Shown: positions 25,453 through 34,423 of the stretch, one piece after another
How positions within the stretch are numbered: the first letter of the stretch is position 1
How the letters are laid out: each line of letters opens with the position of its first letter
Assembly (NCBI RefSeq): GCF_902499125.1
Contig: NZ_CABVPX010000028.1
Span: 37,458-101,457 of the forward strand
Length of the DNA: 64,000 nt
Direction of reading: 5' to 3'
Origin: Burkholderia arboris
GTDB taxonomy: Bacteria; Pseudomonadota; Gammaproteobacteria; Burkholderiales; Burkholderiaceae
Made by a program: the position numbers and the translations under genes
The notes under the pieces: model-generated
What the model saw: the letters and a program-made list of their open reading frames with translations, nothing else
What the model was told of the DNA's origin: nothing
The model's database searches: none

Positions 25453-26325
25453 ATGAATCCCATCACACTCGTGTTATCTGCCGCGTTCGTCCTCGCGGCA
25501 TTCGCCATCGGCGCGTGGGGCCACCTGTATCTTGCGGCCCCCCTTTTCATCGTCGCGGTCCTGATCGCACTGTCCGTGCGGGTCGCCAACGTCTGGGAGA
25601 AGTTCGTGATCCTGCGGATTGGCAAGCTGCAAAGCGTCAAGGGTGCCGGTTTTTTCATGATCATTCCAATCCTGGACAATGTTGTCGCGATCATCGACGA
25701 ACGCATTCAAACCACCGCCTTCAACGCCGAACAAGCGCTGACCAAGGACACCGTGCCCGTCAACGTCGACGCCGTGATTTTCTGGCACGTCCATGACGCG
25801 CAGAAAGCCGCGCTCGCCATCACCGACTACCGGCAGGCAATCGACCGCGTTGCGCAAACCTCGCTGCGGGAAATGATCGGGGCATCGATGCTGGCTGCCT
25901 TGTTGTCGGATCGCAAGGCGGCCGACATGCACCTGCGCGACGAGATCGGCAGAAAGACCGTGGATTGGGGCGTGACCGTCCGCTCGGTCGAGACCCGCGA
26001 TGTTGCGATCCCAGTCGCGCTGCAGGATTCGATGTCGCGCCAGGCGCAAGCCGAGCGCGAAAAGCAGGCACGTGTGATCCTCGGCTCGGCGGAGGCCGAG
26101 ATCGCGACCAAGTTCGTCGAAGCGGCGCAGGTCTACGAAAATCATCCAGGTGCGCTTCAGTTGCGAGCGATGAACATCATCTACGAAACGACGAAGGAAC
26201 GCGGCGCGACGATCCTGATCCCCAGTGCGATGGTTGACAGCCTGAATCCCGTGCTCGCGCTTGCGATTGCCGGGTATGACGCGGCGGGCGCCGCGCCGGC
26301 GCCTGCGCTCAAGACAGCAGCGTGA
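25453..26325 (+). CDS. slipin / SPFH-domain membrane protein
   Basis: 290 residues. Two hydrophobic N-terminal segments (TLVLSAAFVLAAFAIGAWG and APLFIVAVLIALSVRVA) are followed by an SPFH/stomatin domain (VKGAGFFMIIPILDNVVAII, DAVIFWHVHDAQKAALAIT) and an Ala/Glu-rich coiled segment (SRQAQAEREKQARVILGSAE). Stomatin-like proteins scaffold membrane complexes. The ATG at 25453 has CGGAG upstream; 25426 is the in-frame alternative. No NfeD partner lies next to it, so it is an orphan in this window. Controlled by site I. Confidence 0.88.
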   Translation: MNPITLVLSAAFVLAAFAIGAWGHLYLAAPLFIVAVLIALSVRVANVWEKFVILRIGKLQSVKGAGFFMIIPILDNVVAIIDERIQTTAFNAEQALTKDTVPVNVDAVIFWHVHDAQKAALAITDYRQAIDRVAQTSLREMIGASMLAALLSDRKAADMHLRDEIGRKTVDWGVTVRSVETRDVAIPVALQDSMSRQAQAEREKQARVILGSAEAEIATKFVEAAQVYENHPGALQLRAMNIIYETTKERGATILIPSAMVDSLNPVLALAIAGYDAAGAAPAPALKTAA

Positions 26326-26904
26326 TCGCTAGCTCGTATTCACTCCCCCGCGACGCCTTGCGCAGATCGCCCGAACATTGCTAGAACGGGGGGTACCCCA
26401 CACGATTTGATGATGAGACTGTTGCGAATACTTCACCGTAGGCAGGAGGCGGAAATTGCTTCATCACGTTACAACGCGGGGTTGGTCGCGGCGGGGGCGA
26501 GTCCCCCTCTCATTCGAGGTCGGCCGTGGATCCTCACATAGCATCGATTGATGACCGCCATGAACATATCGTTGCAAGAAGATAGTGGCCGCGTTCACCT
26601 CACAAAGGCTGATCGTCGAATTGCAACTTGTTCGTCACCGAGACGATGCCGTTGACGCGCCAGGCGACTGTTGCTACGAAATTCGCCTCGTTCGCGTCGG
26701 CAACCGGGCCGACAAGCGTTGCGATGACGGTGCATCACCTTGCGGGCGACCCACACGCCCTTTTCCGCGCCTTCATTTCTTGTTACTCGTTGGTTGGATG
26801 GTATGTCTGTAGCCCGCTGGCTTGAAAAACAGACAGCAACCATTTGATTTTAAACAAATATTTAGAGGCGGCGGGGCGCAACCCCGCATGCAGTCCAGAT
26901 CGCT
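26326..26904. other. intergenic boundary of accessory region
   Basis: No supported gene. Contains GGGGTACCCC (about 26389-26398) as a short palindrome and an AT-richer part near 26830-26860. Marks the passage from the regular operons to broken mobile elements. Confidence 0.4.
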
Positions 26905-27171
26905 CTAACCGGAAAATTGCACGGAGATCAAGGTTACCCCTACAACGGCTGGTTGTTCGACCATAGAGGCGGCGATGGCGCGGGAGGCCGGCGCATCCGC
27001 TTCGCGTGCAAGCAACCTAAGTAGCTCGATGCGATGACATGGAATCGGCGAGCGACCGGCGACGTAGTGCCGGACGGTGCGGGTGCAACAGCGGAGTGAC
27101 TGTGCGATTCGATCGATGGACAGGCCGTCAGTCTCATTCAACCTGACGGCACTGCCGGCTTTGTTGGCCAC
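26905..27171 (-). CDS. putative small helix-turn-helix protein
   Basis: 88 residues from a GTG at 27171. The segment GLSIDRIAQSLRCCTRTVRH then YVAGRSPIP fits a helix-turn-helix (SxxxIAxxLxxxxRTVxxYxxGxxPIP), probably DNA-binding. No ribosome binding site is visible, and the upstream DNA is AT-rich with TATATAT, so a promoter lies near 27180-27195. Could be a regulator remnant of a mobile element. Divergent from the truncated transposase at 27287. Confidence 0.4.
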   Translation of the reverse strand: MANKAGSAVRLNETDGLSIDRIAQSLRCCTRTVRHYVAGRSPIPCHRIELLRLLAREADAPASRAIAASMVEQPAVVGVTLISVQFSG

Positions 27172-27286
27172 TTGATTTTACATAATATATATGATGGATT
27201 TTTTGTTCTGTGGCGGCTAGATTGAGATGTCCGCTTTCTTGCCACGTACGCTACTCTGCCGCCGGGGGCCGGCGCCGGAGGCTACG

Positions 27287-27772
27287 ATGGTTGCCACGGA
27301 TCGGATCACGATGCTCGAACTGGACCGATTCAAGGTCATTCAGGACGTAGCGGACGGCAAGCTCAAGCCATGGCGTGCAGCGGAACGGCTGGAATTAACG
27401 ACACGACAGATTCGCCGGCTGCTTGAGCACGGTCCTGCGGGTTTGGTGTCGGGATACGGCAACCGCCGTCTGGACCCAGGAGACGCCGACCGGGCGCTGT
27501 CGATCATCCGCGATCGCTACGCCGATTTCGGACCGACACTGGCCTGCGAGAAGCTCTGGGAATGTCACGGCATCGAACTGGCCGTCGAGACAGTTCGTAC
27601 ACTGATAATGGCCTCCGGCCTATGGATTCCGCGCCGGCAGCGGCCGCTGAAGGTTTATCAGCCGCGGGCACGGCGTGCGTGTCTGGGCGAACTGGTGCAG
27701 ATAGACGGCAGCGACCATCGGTGGTTCGAGCAACTAGCGCCGGCCTACACGCTGCTCGTGCACATCAGGTGA
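27287..27772 (+). pseudogene. truncated transposase (winged-helix plus integrase core)
   Basis: About 160 residues: helix-turn-helix (KLKPWRAAERLELTTRQIRR), then linker HGPAGLVSGYGNRRLD and the start of a DDE core (GELVQIDGSDHRWFEQLAP). In intact members (ISNCY/IS1202-type) the chain continues through the two further catalytic residues after AYTLLV; here it ends HIR and a stop, so about two thirds are missing. The start is uncertain between ATGs at 27287 and 27311. Downstream DNA shows no continuation. Confidence 0.7.
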
Positions 27773-28083
27773 AACATCATGCCGCGCCACATATTGGGAC
27801 AAAAACGTGCGACTACATCGTGCAGGCCAGATCCGCTGCGATCGGATCGCTATAGGCCGCATAGATAAATGCGAGTCGTCAATCGCCACCTGTCTGCGCT
27901 AGCGGTTTGCGGGTGGGCCATAGAAAGTCCATCGATCAACTCCGATTCGGACGTGTTGGTAACGGCAGCGGCGTGAGCTCGACAGCCGCAATACACTTGC
28001 GTCACCGCTTGCGCTAAGCGAACAGGCCGCGAACATCAAGCCGGTCTAAGTTCTCCTTCGTGCCGCGAACCCGGCCCGTCAAG
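27773..28083. other. intergenic, no gene seen
   Basis: Remainder of DNA after the truncated transposase up to the terminator hairpin of the sigma factor gene. No features recognised. Confidence 0.4.
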
Positions 28084-28113
28084 GCAGCGATCACGCCGAT
28101 GCGTGATCGCTGC
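28084..28113. terminator. strong hairpin after rpoD-like gene
   Basis: GCAGCGATCACGC (28084-28096) pairs perfectly with GCGTGATCGCTGC (28101-28113), a 13-bp stem with a 4-nt loop CGAT. It lies 51 bp beyond the sigma factor stop. No T-run on either side. Likely transcription end or RNA stabiliser. Confidence 0.55.
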
Positions 28114-28164
28114 GGGTCTGAAGCGGGGTGTCGAAAGAGGAATGTGGCGCACTTCGGTCCTTGC

Positions 28165-30153
28165 TCAACGCTCGAGAAAGGGCCTCAACTTGTCCGCTCG
28201 GCTGGGATGCATCAGCTTGCGCATCGCCTTGCTCTCAATCTGGCGGATCCGCTCACGGGTCACGTCGAACTGCCTGCCGACCTCTTCAAGCGTGTGATCA
28301 GAAGTCGTGTCGAGCCCGAATCGCATCCGCAAGACCTTGGCCTCGCGCGGCGACAGCCCGTCAAGTGCCTCATCGATCGCTGCGCGCATGTTCGCATGAG
28401 TCGCGGCCTCGACCGGTGAGCTCGCGGACGCATCCTCGATCATGTCGCCTAGCGTCGCGTCGGCATCGTCGCCCACCGGAGTTTCGAGCGACACAGGTTG
28501 CTTGGCGATCTTGAGGATGCTGCGCACTTTCTCCTCGGGCATCTCCATACGCTCAGCGAGGACGGCGGGAGGCGCTTCCTGCCCGGTCTGTTGCAGGTAT
28601 TCACGCGAAATCCGGTTCAGCTTGTTGATCGTCTCGATCATGTGGACCGGCACGCGAATGGTGCGCGCCTGATCGGCAAGCGCACGCGTGACTGCCTGCC
28701 GGACCCACCAGGTCGCGTAAGTCGAGAACTTCCAGCCGCGCCGGTATTCGAATTTGTCCACCGCCTTCATCAGGCCGATGTTGCCTTCCTGGATCAGATC
28801 CAGGAACTGCATGCCGCGGTTCACATATTTCTTGGCAATCGAGATGACAAGACGCAGGTTCGCTTCGATCATCTCCCGCTTGGCCTGCCGCATTTTCAGC
28901 TCTGCGGTACTCATCTGGCGGTTGATCTGCTTGAGCTGCTGGAGTGGCAGAGAGACCTTGGCCTCGATGTCGATGAGCTTGTGCTGCTCTGCCTGGATGG
29001 CCGGCAGATGCCGCTCGAGTGCCGCGCCGCACTGTCGCGAAGTCGCCGCCGTGCGCCTAGTCCATTCAAGGTCGGTCTCGTGGCCCGGAAACAACTCGAC
29101 GAACGCCTCGCGTGACATGCCACAACGGTCGACAGCGATCGCCAGGATGCTGCGCTCGATTGCACGAACCTCGGCCACCTGTTCATGCACGCTGACACAC
29201 AGGCGGTCGATCGTTTTTGCGGTGAAGCGGATCGGCACGAGTTCGCGCTGAATCTCCGCGCGCACTTGCACAACGGCTGCGGAATGCGCTTTACCGGTAG
29301 CGGACGCATCCAGCAACTGCTCGAACAGGGCACGCACGCGCGCAAAAATCGCAAGGCTGTCGTTCGTGAGATTTTCGAGGCGGGCCGCGTTCGCTTTCTC
29401 GGAATCCCCAGCGTCCGCATCAACGTCGTCGCCGTCCGTGTCATCGTCGGAGGCGTGCTCTTCCACCTCGGCGTCATCGGACTCCAGGGCCACCTCACCT
29501 TCTTCCGCGGCGTCGCTGATGCCATCGACCAGTTCGTCGATACGCAGTCCGCCAGCAGCGATTCGGCCCGCATCGGCAAGAACCGTCGACACAACCGACG
29601 GGCACGCGGCGATTGCCTGAATCATGTCCTGCAGGCCGCCTTCGATACGCTTTGCGATCTCGATTTCGCCCGCGCGGGTTAGCAATTCGGTGGCACCCAT
29701 TTCACGCATGTACATCCGGACCGGATCGGTCGTGCGGCCGAATTCGGAATCGACGGTCGACAGTGCGGCTTCCGCTTCCTCGTCTGCCTGATCATCGGAT
29801 GCTGCGGCAGGCGCGGCGTCGCTCAGCAAGAGCGTCTCCGCGTCCGGCGCCTGCTCGTAGACGGCCACCCCCATGTCGCTGAACGTGCTGACGATCGTTT
29901 CCATCGCAGCCGTTTGCGTAAAGTTGTCGGGCAGGTGATCGTTGATGTCCGCGTGGGTCAGATAGCCGCGCTCACGGCCCAGGGCGATCAGCGCGCGCAT
30001 CTGCCGTTGACGCTCCTCGTCCTGGCGCGCCATCGATACCACGTCCAGCGGTGTTGCGACGCCCGACGTCTTTTCCTTTGGGGTGCGGCGGCTGGTCTTT
30101 GACGTGACCGCGATCACACGAGATGCTGAGCCGTCGCGAACTGGGTTTGCCAA
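28165..30153 (-). CDS. rpoD: RpoD-type (sigma-70) sigma factor, probable second copy
   Basis: 662 residues. Directs RNA polymerase to promoters. Region 1.1 is present in the N-terminal part, region 1.2 is TDPVRMYMREMGATELLTR, the acidic non-conserved region follows (EEHASDDDTDGDDVDADAG), region 2 is MIEANLRLVISIAKKYVNRG to STYATWWVRQAVTRALADQ, and region 4 is LEEVGRQFDVTRERIRQIES. All core determinants look intact. TTG at 30153 is the best start: GAGGAG lies 6 nt upstream, and a strong promoter (30308-30336) lies ahead. An ATG at 30339 would be upstream of that promoter. Placement among IS remnants and a TA pair suggests an accessory paralogue. Confidence 0.92.
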   Translation of the reverse strand: MANPVRDGSASRVIAVTSKTSRRTPKEKTSGVATPLDVVSMARQDEERQRQMRALIALGRERGYLTHADINDHLPDNFTQTAAMETIVSTFSDMGVAVYEQAPDAETLLLSDAAPAAASDDQADEEAEAALSTVDSEFGRTTDPVRMYMREMGATELLTRAGEIEIAKRIEGGLQDMIQAIAACPSVVSTVLADAGRIAAGGLRIDELVDGISDAAEEGEVALESDDAEVEEHASDDDTDGDDVDADAGDSEKANAARLENLTNDSLAIFARVRALFEQLLDASATGKAHSAAVVQVRAEIQRELVPIRFTAKTIDRLCVSVHEQVAEVRAIERSILAIAVDRCGMSREAFVELFPGHETDLEWTRRTAATSRQCGAALERHLPAIQAEQHKLIDIEAKVSLPLQQLKQINRQMSTAELKMRQAKREMIEANLRLVISIAKKYVNRGMQFLDLIQEGNIGLMKAVDKFEYRRGWKFSTYATWWVRQAVTRALADQARTIRVPVHMIETINKLNRISREYLQQTGQEAPPAVLAERMEMPEEKVRSILKIAKQPVSLETPVGDDADATLGDMIEDASASSPVEAATHANMRAAIDEALDGLSPREAKVLRMRFGLDTTSDHTLEEVGRQFDVTRERIRQIESKAMRKLMHPSRADKLRPFLER

Positions 30154-30307
30154 TACATTCTCCTCGACAAGTTGGCCGACGATCGCCGCGGGCGTGACAG
30201 GCTGGTCAAGCCTGTTGGGTGCGAACGAGATCGTGGGATGGCGCACGGACAGTCGAGGCAGGAATGCCTCTCGCGGATTCTGGTGCGCGCAGAAAGGGGA
30301 ACAGGAA

Positions 30308-30336
30308 ATTATAGCGGGCGCCGTTGTGCAGCGCAA
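30308..30336 (-). promoter_or_regulatory. sigma-70 promoter of rpoD-like gene
   Basis: Minus strand: TTGCGC (30336 to 30331), 17-nt spacer, TATAAT (30313 to 30308), a perfect consensus -10. Transcription should begin near 30301, about 150 nt before the TTG start. Confidence 0.7.
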
Positions 30337-30447
30337 CATTCGGTCAGTTCGCGGCCCTCTTCGCCCACGAAAGTGTCACGGCCCCAGTTCAGGCCGGCAG
30401 GTGATCCGTTTATCAGCGACTGAGCCGCTGTTGAATTGATGCTAGAA

Positions 30448-30467
30448 TTGATGCAAAAACGCATCAA
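30448..30467. promoter_or_regulatory. operator of the VapBC pair
   Basis: TTGATGC (30448-30454), 6 nt, GCATCAA (30461-30467): perfect inverted repeat. A second AATTGATGC lies 12 bp upstream (30434-30442). The repeat overlaps the region just before the ribosome binding site, so a VapB-type repressor could bind it. Confidence 0.55.
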
Positions 30468-30477
30468 AGGAGCCATC

Positions 30478-30684
30478 ATGCGTACCACCGTCACCGTCGA
30501 CGACACTCTCTATGCGCGCGCACTCGAACTCGCCGAACCGGGCATGCCGCCGGCTGACCTGTTCCGGGCGGCACTTGAAACCTTCGTGCGTGTCCAGGCC
30601 GGCCAACGCCTGGCCGCTCTGGGCGGTCGCGCGCCCGACATGGCAGATGTCCCGCGCCGCGCTCCTGAGGTAACCTCCCGATGA
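30478..30684 (+). CDS. VapB-like antitoxin
   Basis: 68 residues. Opens MRTTVTVDDTLYARALELAE, the ribbon-helix-helix pattern of VapB/Arc-type antitoxins (beta strand then helix), with a disordered C-terminus (PDMADVPRRAPEVTSR) that should wrap the toxin. AAAGGAGCC upstream is a strong ribosome binding site for the ATG at 30478. Its stop overlaps the VapC start by 4 bp (ATGA), giving translational coupling. The operator upstream suits autoregulation. Confidence 0.85.
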   Translation: MRTTVTVDDTLYARALELAEPGMPPADLFRAALETFVRVQAGQRLAALGGRAPDMADVPRRAPEVTSR

Positions 30685-31064
30685 GTGTGTTGGTCGACAC
30701 CTCCGTGTGGGTCGAGCATTTCCGGCGGCCACTACCGGCGCTTATCCAACTTCTGCGCATCGATAACGTCCTTACACATCCACTGGTGATACTTGAGCTC
30801 ACGTGCGGGACGCCGCCCGAACCGCGGGCGCGAACGCTGGGAGATCTCGCGTTACTACGCCAAACGCGCCTCGCGACGTCAGGCGAAGTAGCGGACTGGA
30901 TCGAGCGGGAACGGCTGTATGGGCGCGGATGCGGTGCCGTGGATTGCACGCTGCTGGCATCGGTGCTGTTGACTCCGAGCACCCGGCTCTGGACGCGCGA
31001 TCGGCGGCTCGCGCAACTGGCGGAGCAATTCGGGGTTCACTACGTACCGCCTGACTTGCATTGA
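30681..31064 (+). CDS. vapC: VapC-like PIN-domain toxin
   Basis: 127 residues. PIN-domain endoribonuclease; most VapC toxins cleave tRNA or rRNA. The acidic residues are visible: Asp6 in VLVDTSVWVEHF, Glu in LVILELTCG, Asp in CGAVDCTLLASVL and Asp in LWTRDRRL. Length is normal for the family. The start overlaps the antitoxin stop by 4 bp. All key residues appear intact, so the toxin is likely active. Confidence 0.9.
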   Translation: MSVLVDTSVWVEHFRRPLPALIQLLRIDNVLTHPLVILELTCGTPPEPRARTLGDLALLRQTRLATSGEVADWIERERLYGRGCGAVDCTLLASVLLTPSTRLWTRDRRLAQLAEQFGVHYVPPDLH

Positions 31065-31462
31065 GCGAAGCAGTTGCCGACTTCTTTGCGCGGTCTGTCG
31101 CCGTGCCGAGGCACGATCCCGCTTCGCTCCTCACGATTAGGCCGCCCGCTTTCGGGGCGGGCTGCCCATCCGTGCGGCAAGTGAAAGAAGAACCCGATCA
31201 GACTGCCCGCCTACCGATTCGTTGCACGTCCGCAGTGCGTGGCGATTTTAGGTCCCGGTCTGTGTCCCATCCCGAACACCTTTCAGCACCTGCTCGATCT
31301 CTTTCTGCTTTTGGGACATAGCGGTTTTCGTTCATCGCGCGCCTTACGCGATTGGTTGGCTTCGCCACAGCTTGTCACAATTGGTTTGCTCACCACCGTC
31401 TAGCGCGGCGTCGGTGCGCCACACGTGACAGATGTCGCCCAACACTTCGGAGACGGCTCGTC
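31065..31462. other. intergenic, nothing recognised
   Basis: No gene with a ribosome binding site and coherent coding character, and no clear repeat. Confidence 0.4.
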
Positions 31463-31978
31463 TCAACGCATGAATGAAGCGGCGACGGGCGAGACAATGA
31501 CGATGACCATCGAGCAGCGATACAGCCTGGAGTGATTCGGCCCAAAGAACGGATTCGCGGCGATCTCGGCCATCGCAACGAGGTACAGTGAGAAATACCA
31601 TGTCCACAGGGCCGGGCCAATATTGTGGGATACAGCGGCGGCCGCCCCGAAACCGATGACGGTCGCAGCCGCGACCGAGGCAAGGGCTACGGCGCGAGTA
31701 CTGACGTGCGCTATCAGCGCACGGAGAAGCGGTCGATCCTGCGTGATGCAAAGCCGCTCGACAGCCCACTTGGCGAACCAAAGGAACATCACGGTCATCA
31801 GCAGCGAATTGAAGGCGATGTGCTCCACCAAGAGATCAGTGCCAACGTTGGATTTGTTGAAGTAGCGGTAACCGAACCATTGAATCAGGCCGAAGATAAA
31901 GCCGATTGTGCCGAAAAATGGAAGATCGTTCCGAAGATCCCCTCCCGACAGCATCCACACTGCCCCCTGTTGTGCCAT
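31463..31978 (-). CDS. multi-pass membrane protein of unknown function
   Basis: 171 residues. AAGGAGC lies 5 nt before the ATG at 31978, so the upstream ATG at 32059 is not needed. Four to five hydrophobic segments (DLPFFGTIGFIFGLIQWFG, IAFNSLLMTVMFLWFAKWA, AVALASVAAATVIGFGAAA, ALWTWYFSLYLVAMAEIAA) indicate an inner-membrane protein. The C-terminal part (SMVIVIVSPVAASFM) forms another segment. No transporter or enzyme signature was recognised. It stands alone between intergenic stretches. Confidence 0.7.
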   Translation of the reverse strand: MAQQGAVWMLSGGDLRNDLPFFGTIGFIFGLIQWFGYRYFNKSNVGTDLLVEHIAFNSLLMTVMFLWFAKWAVERLCITQDRPLLRALIAHVSTRAVALASVAAATVIGFGAAAAVSHNIGPALWTWYFSLYLVAMAEIAANPFFGPNHSRLYRCSMVIVIVSPVAASFMR

Positions 31979-32553
31979 ACCCGCTCCTTTACGGCTGGCT
32001 TCGATAGCGCTTCGCGCTTGGCGCGTCACCTTGGTCACGGTCCTCTCTGTAGTGGTCAATCAATCCCGGACACTGCGTTAAGTTTTCGTACCTCGGCGCT
32101 CTCGGAATAGCAAAGGCTGCTGACGATGGTGAACTGGCGCTACGGCGGTACGAGCGACAGCAAGAAATCTATTCGGTGCTGTACGGCGCCCAGAAATGAC
32201 CGGAAAGCGGTAAAGAGATCAATGGATAAGAAGGTCCGGGAGCGCATTGAGCAGCGCAAGGTGAAGGCGCTCGCTCTCGATACGAATGGCCGTCGAGCTG
32301 ATCGTTGGGCCCGCGATGTACCGCGCAGTGCGATAGGAAAACAGAAACAGGACCATATCCGAAGTCGGCGTGCGCGCGTGAACATCGTAGATGTACAGCC
32401 TCGCGTGATCTCAGCATGCCGTTTCGTGGATCTCGCCGCTCGCAAACAGTTGATCGAACCCGGCGTAAGCATCGGCCTGCTGCGATTTTTACACAACGGC
32501 ATCGACTTTCCATTGCTTACATTCAAACTGACACTTGATCCCGACGACTACGA
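31979..32553. other. intergenic, no reliable gene
   Basis: Open frames exist on both strands but none has a ribosome binding site, and the longest overlaps the end of the AraC gene in antisense. Likely non-coding. Confidence 0.35.
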
Positions 32554-33402
32554 CTATGGACCACGATGCCGGTTCGTCGACCTCAAGCGTTCCGGGCTAG
32601 TGCCTGTCATTTGCCTGACCATCGCGATGAACGCCGAGGAACTGTTGTAACCCAGCCGTCGAGCGATTTCATCACTCGAATAGTCTTCTTCGAGCATCGC
32701 TAGTGCCGCAACGAGTTTGGCCCGCTGGCGCCATTCATGGAACGACACGCCAGCAAGTTCTCGCCAGTGCCGCGACAGGCTCCGTTCGCTTAGCCCCTCC
32801 TCCTCAGCCCACTGCGCCAGACTTCGCCTGTCTCCCGGTGTTTGAACAATAGCAGTCATGATGCGCGCAATCGCTGGTTCATTGACGAACGGGAGAAAGC
32901 CATCAAATGGAGGAGCGATGCGTACTTGATCAACTAGAACATTCGCGAGGCGCAAGTCCTCCATCGAAACCGGAACCTCGATTGAGCGGGCCGCCAAATT
33001 CTGAACAATCGCAAGCAGAATATCGGTGCACCGCAATGCAGTCACTTCTCTCGGCAATGAATCGCATCGTGCTTGTGCGATATACACAGCTGCGTATCGG
33101 GTTGCTTGGCGTGCCCTCGACTCATGCTCGATGAACGGAGGAATCCAAAGCGCGTAAGCAGGTGGCGAGAGATATCGCCGGCCTTCAATAGCAAATTCAA
33201 CGACGCCGCTCACCGAAAACAGAAACTTGCCCCAAGGCGCCGCTTGTGGCACGAAAACAGTTCCGGCTGGAAAGTTCACGATCCGCACCGAGACAGGGTT
33301 TGGCGTCGGGCCGATCAGGACGGGTTGTTGCGAACATGGCGGCGTACAGACATCTTCTGGCCGATTCTCGCGATTGCGCTGTCGATCGTCGTTTTCTACC
33401 AT
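32554..33402 (-). CDS. AraC-family transcription regulator
   Basis: 282 residues. N-terminal cupin-like sensing domain (about 40-150; PAGTVFVPQAAPWGKFLFSV, YLSPPAYALWIPPFIEHES) and C-terminal AraC DNA-binding domain (about 185-280) with two helix-turn-helix units: QWAEEEGLSERSLSRHWREL and DEIARRLGYNSSSAFIAMVR, ending MTGTSPERLR. The ATG at 33402 is the best available start although no clear ribosome binding site is seen. Only 27 bp separate it from the divergent amidohydrolase, so they probably share control. The ligand is unknown. Confidence 0.85.
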   Translation of the reverse strand: MVENDDRQRNRENRPEDVCTPPCSQQPVLIGPTPNPVSVRIVNFPAGTVFVPQAAPWGKFLFSVSGVVEFAIEGRRYLSPPAYALWIPPFIEHESRARQATRYAAVYIAQARCDSLPREVTALRCTDILLAIVQNLAARSIEVPVSMEDLRLANVLVDQVRIAPPFDGFLPFVNEPAIARIMTAIVQTPGDRRSLAQWAEEEGLSERSLSRHWRELAGVSFHEWRQRAKLVAALAMLEEDYSSDEIARRLGYNSSSAFIAMVRQMTGTSPERLRSTNRHRGP

Positions 33403-33429
33403 TTGCGAGTCACTTTTGGAGAAGTTCAC

Positions 33430-34377
33430 ATGCAGCCGAGAGATTGGATAGATGCCCACGCACATTTTACGCCGCCTATGACAACCGCTGAAAGCGACGC
33501 ACGCTGGAATGCCATGCAGAATAACGACTGGATTGGGCCGAAGCCGCCTGACTGGTCCGTAGAACGCGCGCTGGATGTAATGGACAGACTAGGCATTCGT
33601 ATGCAGATGCTAAGCAACATCCCGTTTGCACCAGATATGCTCAGAAAATCAAATGACTTTGGTGCATCAATCGTCAAGCGTTATCCGTCACGATTCGGTC
33701 TTCTCGCCGCCTTGCCTACCAACGACCCGGACGCGGCATTGGCCGAGATTAAACACGCCGCAACGATGCTTCAGGCCGACGGTTTTGCAATGACATGCTG
33801 TTACAACGGCATGTACCTGAGCGATACGCGCCTCGAACCCGTCTGGGCAGAACTGAACAGGAGGAAGGCCGTAGTGTTTGTACATCCAAATGCCTATGGC
33901 CCCGGAATGTTCGGGCGTGCAAGCGCACTACTCGAGGTCGCGTTCGAAACCACGCGAACCGTAGTCGACATGCTGTATACAGGCATCTTTCGGCGCTATC
34001 CGGATGTTAGATTTATCCTGGCGCACTGTGGGGCGGCCCTCCCCGCTTTGTCTGCAAGGTTAGTACTCCTAGGAACCAAGCCGTGGGTCAGGAACGCTTC
34101 TATGCTCACCGAATCGGAAATGCGCAATCAGCTTGCACGACTGTACGTCGATACGGCTATGACTGGATCCGTTCACACGATCGCACCCGCTGTCGCAATG
34201 ACAGGAATCGATCATATCGTCTACGGCTCAGACTGCGGTGTGCCTTGCACATGCTTCGACACGATGGAGAGCAACATGCGCATGTTGCGCCTGTCGTCGG
34301 GGCTGGATTCCAGACAATTGTCGCAGCTTGGTCACAATGCGCTGAAGCTGTTTCCAATGGCTTCGGGGCGGATCTGA
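33430..34377 (+). CDS. amidohydrolase-family enzyme (ACMSD-like decarboxylase or hydrolase)
   Basis: 315 residues. Metal-dependent TIM-barrel enzyme of the Amidohydro_2 group, whose members decarboxylate aromatic acids or hydrolyse C-C or ester bonds. Metal ligands visible: HAH in WIDAHAHFTPP (residues 9-11), His in VVFVHPNAYG, His in FILAHCGAALP and Asp in IVYGSDCGVP. GGAG lies 7 nt before the ATG at 33430. Divergent from the AraC regulator, suggesting that the regulator controls it in response to the substrate, probably an aromatic or lactone. Substrate not deduced. Confidence 0.85.
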   Translation: MQPRDWIDAHAHFTPPMTTAESDARWNAMQNNDWIGPKPPDWSVERALDVMDRLGIRMQMLSNIPFAPDMLRKSNDFGASIVKRYPSRFGLLAALPTNDPDAALAEIKHAATMLQADGFAMTCCYNGMYLSDTRLEPVWAELNRRKAVVFVHPNAYGPGMFGRASALLEVAFETTRTVVDMLYTGIFRRYPDVRFILAHCGAALPALSARLVLLGTKPWVRNASMLTESEMRNQLARLYVDTAMTGSVHTIAPAVAMTGIDHIVYGSDCGVPCTCFDTMESNMRMLRLSSGLDSRQLSQLGHNALKLFPMASGRI

Positions 34378-34423
34378 CCGTACCGCGCTGAGTACACCAC
34401 TCGTAAGTTGGTGGACTCGCCGG

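Noticed and set aside
25453..26325. Calling the slipin gene part of an NfeD-slipin operon
   Set aside because: No NfeD-like gene lies on either side in this window.
32126..32650. 174-codon plus-strand frame
   Set aside because: Overlaps the AraC gene end in antisense and lacks a ribosome binding site; reads as random.
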